From: Hirsutella rhossiliensis
Lineage: Eukaryota > Ascomycota > Sordariomycetes > Hypocreales > Ophiocordycipitaceae
DNA: 64,000 nt
NCBI RefSeq assembly: GCF_020360975.1
Contig: NW_025408681.1
Coordinates: forward strand, 248,001 to 312,000
Direction of reading: 5' to 3'
In this document: in pieces, positions 63,309 to 64,000 of the stretch
Layout of the letters: each line of letters starts with the position of its first letter
Numbering within the stretch: the stretch's first letter is position 1
Made by a program: the position numbers and the translations under genes
Notes under the pieces: model-generated
The model's database searches: none
Told to the model about the DNA's origin: nothing
The model's input: the letters and a program-made list of their open reading frames with translations, nothing else

Positions 63309-63423
63309 AGATCAATATTCAGTGGACAATTTCCCAGGCATCATGATTGACACAGGTGCAGCAAAAGTCTCTACAGCCGGTCACTCTCAGTACATTGCTC
63401 TACAACGAGAAGACCCTCTGTAG
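63301..63423 (+). pseudogene. gypsy aspartic protease, start only
   Basis: The frame reads FPGIMIDTGAAKVSTAG, with the catalytic DTG at 63349-63357, and stops at 63421-63423 after LQREDPL. Protease sequence resumes in another frame to the window end but is weak. It lies directly after the nucleocapsid knuckle. Confidence 0.65.
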
Positions 63424-64000
63424 CCCTAGACAGCTCAACCTCCGGCCAGGCTACCATCACATTTGGACACGGCGAAGCCACTCACTCGATTGGTTCCATC
63501 GCCCTCAAAACACCAGTCGGAAGGATCACGTTCCACATCCTTCAGACCCCTACCCAGGAAGAAGAAGAACCCCCAGACCGGCATGAAACCCCCGCACCCC
63601 ACAAGAGAGGACGCCCGCCCGGATCAAAGAACAAGCCCCAGCCCGCAGCACACGGAGCCTCGAGGACCGGCCGGCACACAAGAGCAAATAACAATATGTG
63701 CCTGTAGTCCCTAGAGGAGCCATATGCCCACAAAGAAGAAAAGCTCGAGGAAGCACAATTTCGAGCCAAGCCAAAGACCTCGATGACCACAAGTACAACG
63801 GTTGACTCAACGCATTTGATTAGCACCAGCGCTACGTTCAAGCATCAGCGCTACGTTCAAGGTATACACAATCAAACAGTTCCTGTCACCGACAAGTCTT
63901 CCAAATCTTCTTCGACTGTTCACCTCTTTGACCCCAATACACTCTTTTCCCTCTTTTCATTATGGCCCCACTTTTTGGGCCTGTTGACATTTTGCCACCA

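Larger units (their letters stand above)
60809..64000 (+). mobile_element. Ty3/gypsy element, 5' part, runs off the window
   Basis: A likely LTR lies at 60809-61123 (starting TGATCC, ending TGATCA), followed by a TGG-starting site (gTGGTCGACTTGG), then gag and the start of protease. The LTR interior matches the remnant at 3880-4060. The coding part is frameshifted. It is a different family from the chromovirus at 48178. Confidence 0.7.

Overview
This window looks like an accessory, transposon-dense region of a filamentous ascomycete genome (Pezizomycotina, probably Sordariomycetes; this is inferred). The evidence is short GT-AG introns of about 45-95 bp, fungal-type Helitron, pogo/Fot, hAT, copia, gypsy and Tad-like remnants, a HET-ankyrin gene, a MYND gene, a fungal kinase-like gene, and CpA-to-TpA changes that look like RIP. 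Most reading frames are broken transposon genes. Few genes look cellular and intact.

Layout. 1-2240: 5' part of a minus-strand copia element. 2409-4060: broken pogo transposase, a RIP-like degraded duplicate of its tail, and a gypsy LTR scrap. 4689-5526: a seven-exon gene for a 154-residue secreted cysteine-rich protein, a candidate effector. 5983-7309: foldback element and an intron-bearing hAT fragment. 9686-12654 and 19740-20960: two ends of a broken Helitron, with pogo, LINE, pogo/copia chimera and other sequence between them. 21197-21790: MYND gene. 22034-33066: a longer, frameshifted Helitron with Rep and Pif1-type helicase. Both Helitron copies carry the same unrecognised two-exon gene, divergent from Rep. 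33161-36475: HET-ankyrin gene starting about 100 bp after the Helitron's tail repeats. 36961-40982: pogo transposase between 1.1 kb inverted repeats. 41024-41479: a MITE with 8-bp target duplication. 41654-44158: kinase-like gene with a heptad-repeat coiled coil. 45112-45996: chromodomain-like gene.

The most unusual part is an AT-rich island (about 47510-48177 plus 57985-60470). It holds compact, intronless, mostly intact genes on both strands: two zinc-ribbon-type proteins, a two-part gene, and a 194-residue protein. None is recognised. The genes share a GTTGCTA-type motif upstream of their starts and a TTTTAAAATT motif in both convergent gaps. The layout resembles a DNA virus or plasmid more than the fungal host. 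A 9.8 kb gypsy chromovirus with two apparently identical 306-bp LTRs and a 5-bp ATTAT duplication has recently split one of these genes; removing it gives one continuous 366-codon frame. The window ends in the LTR, gag and protease start of another gypsy element.
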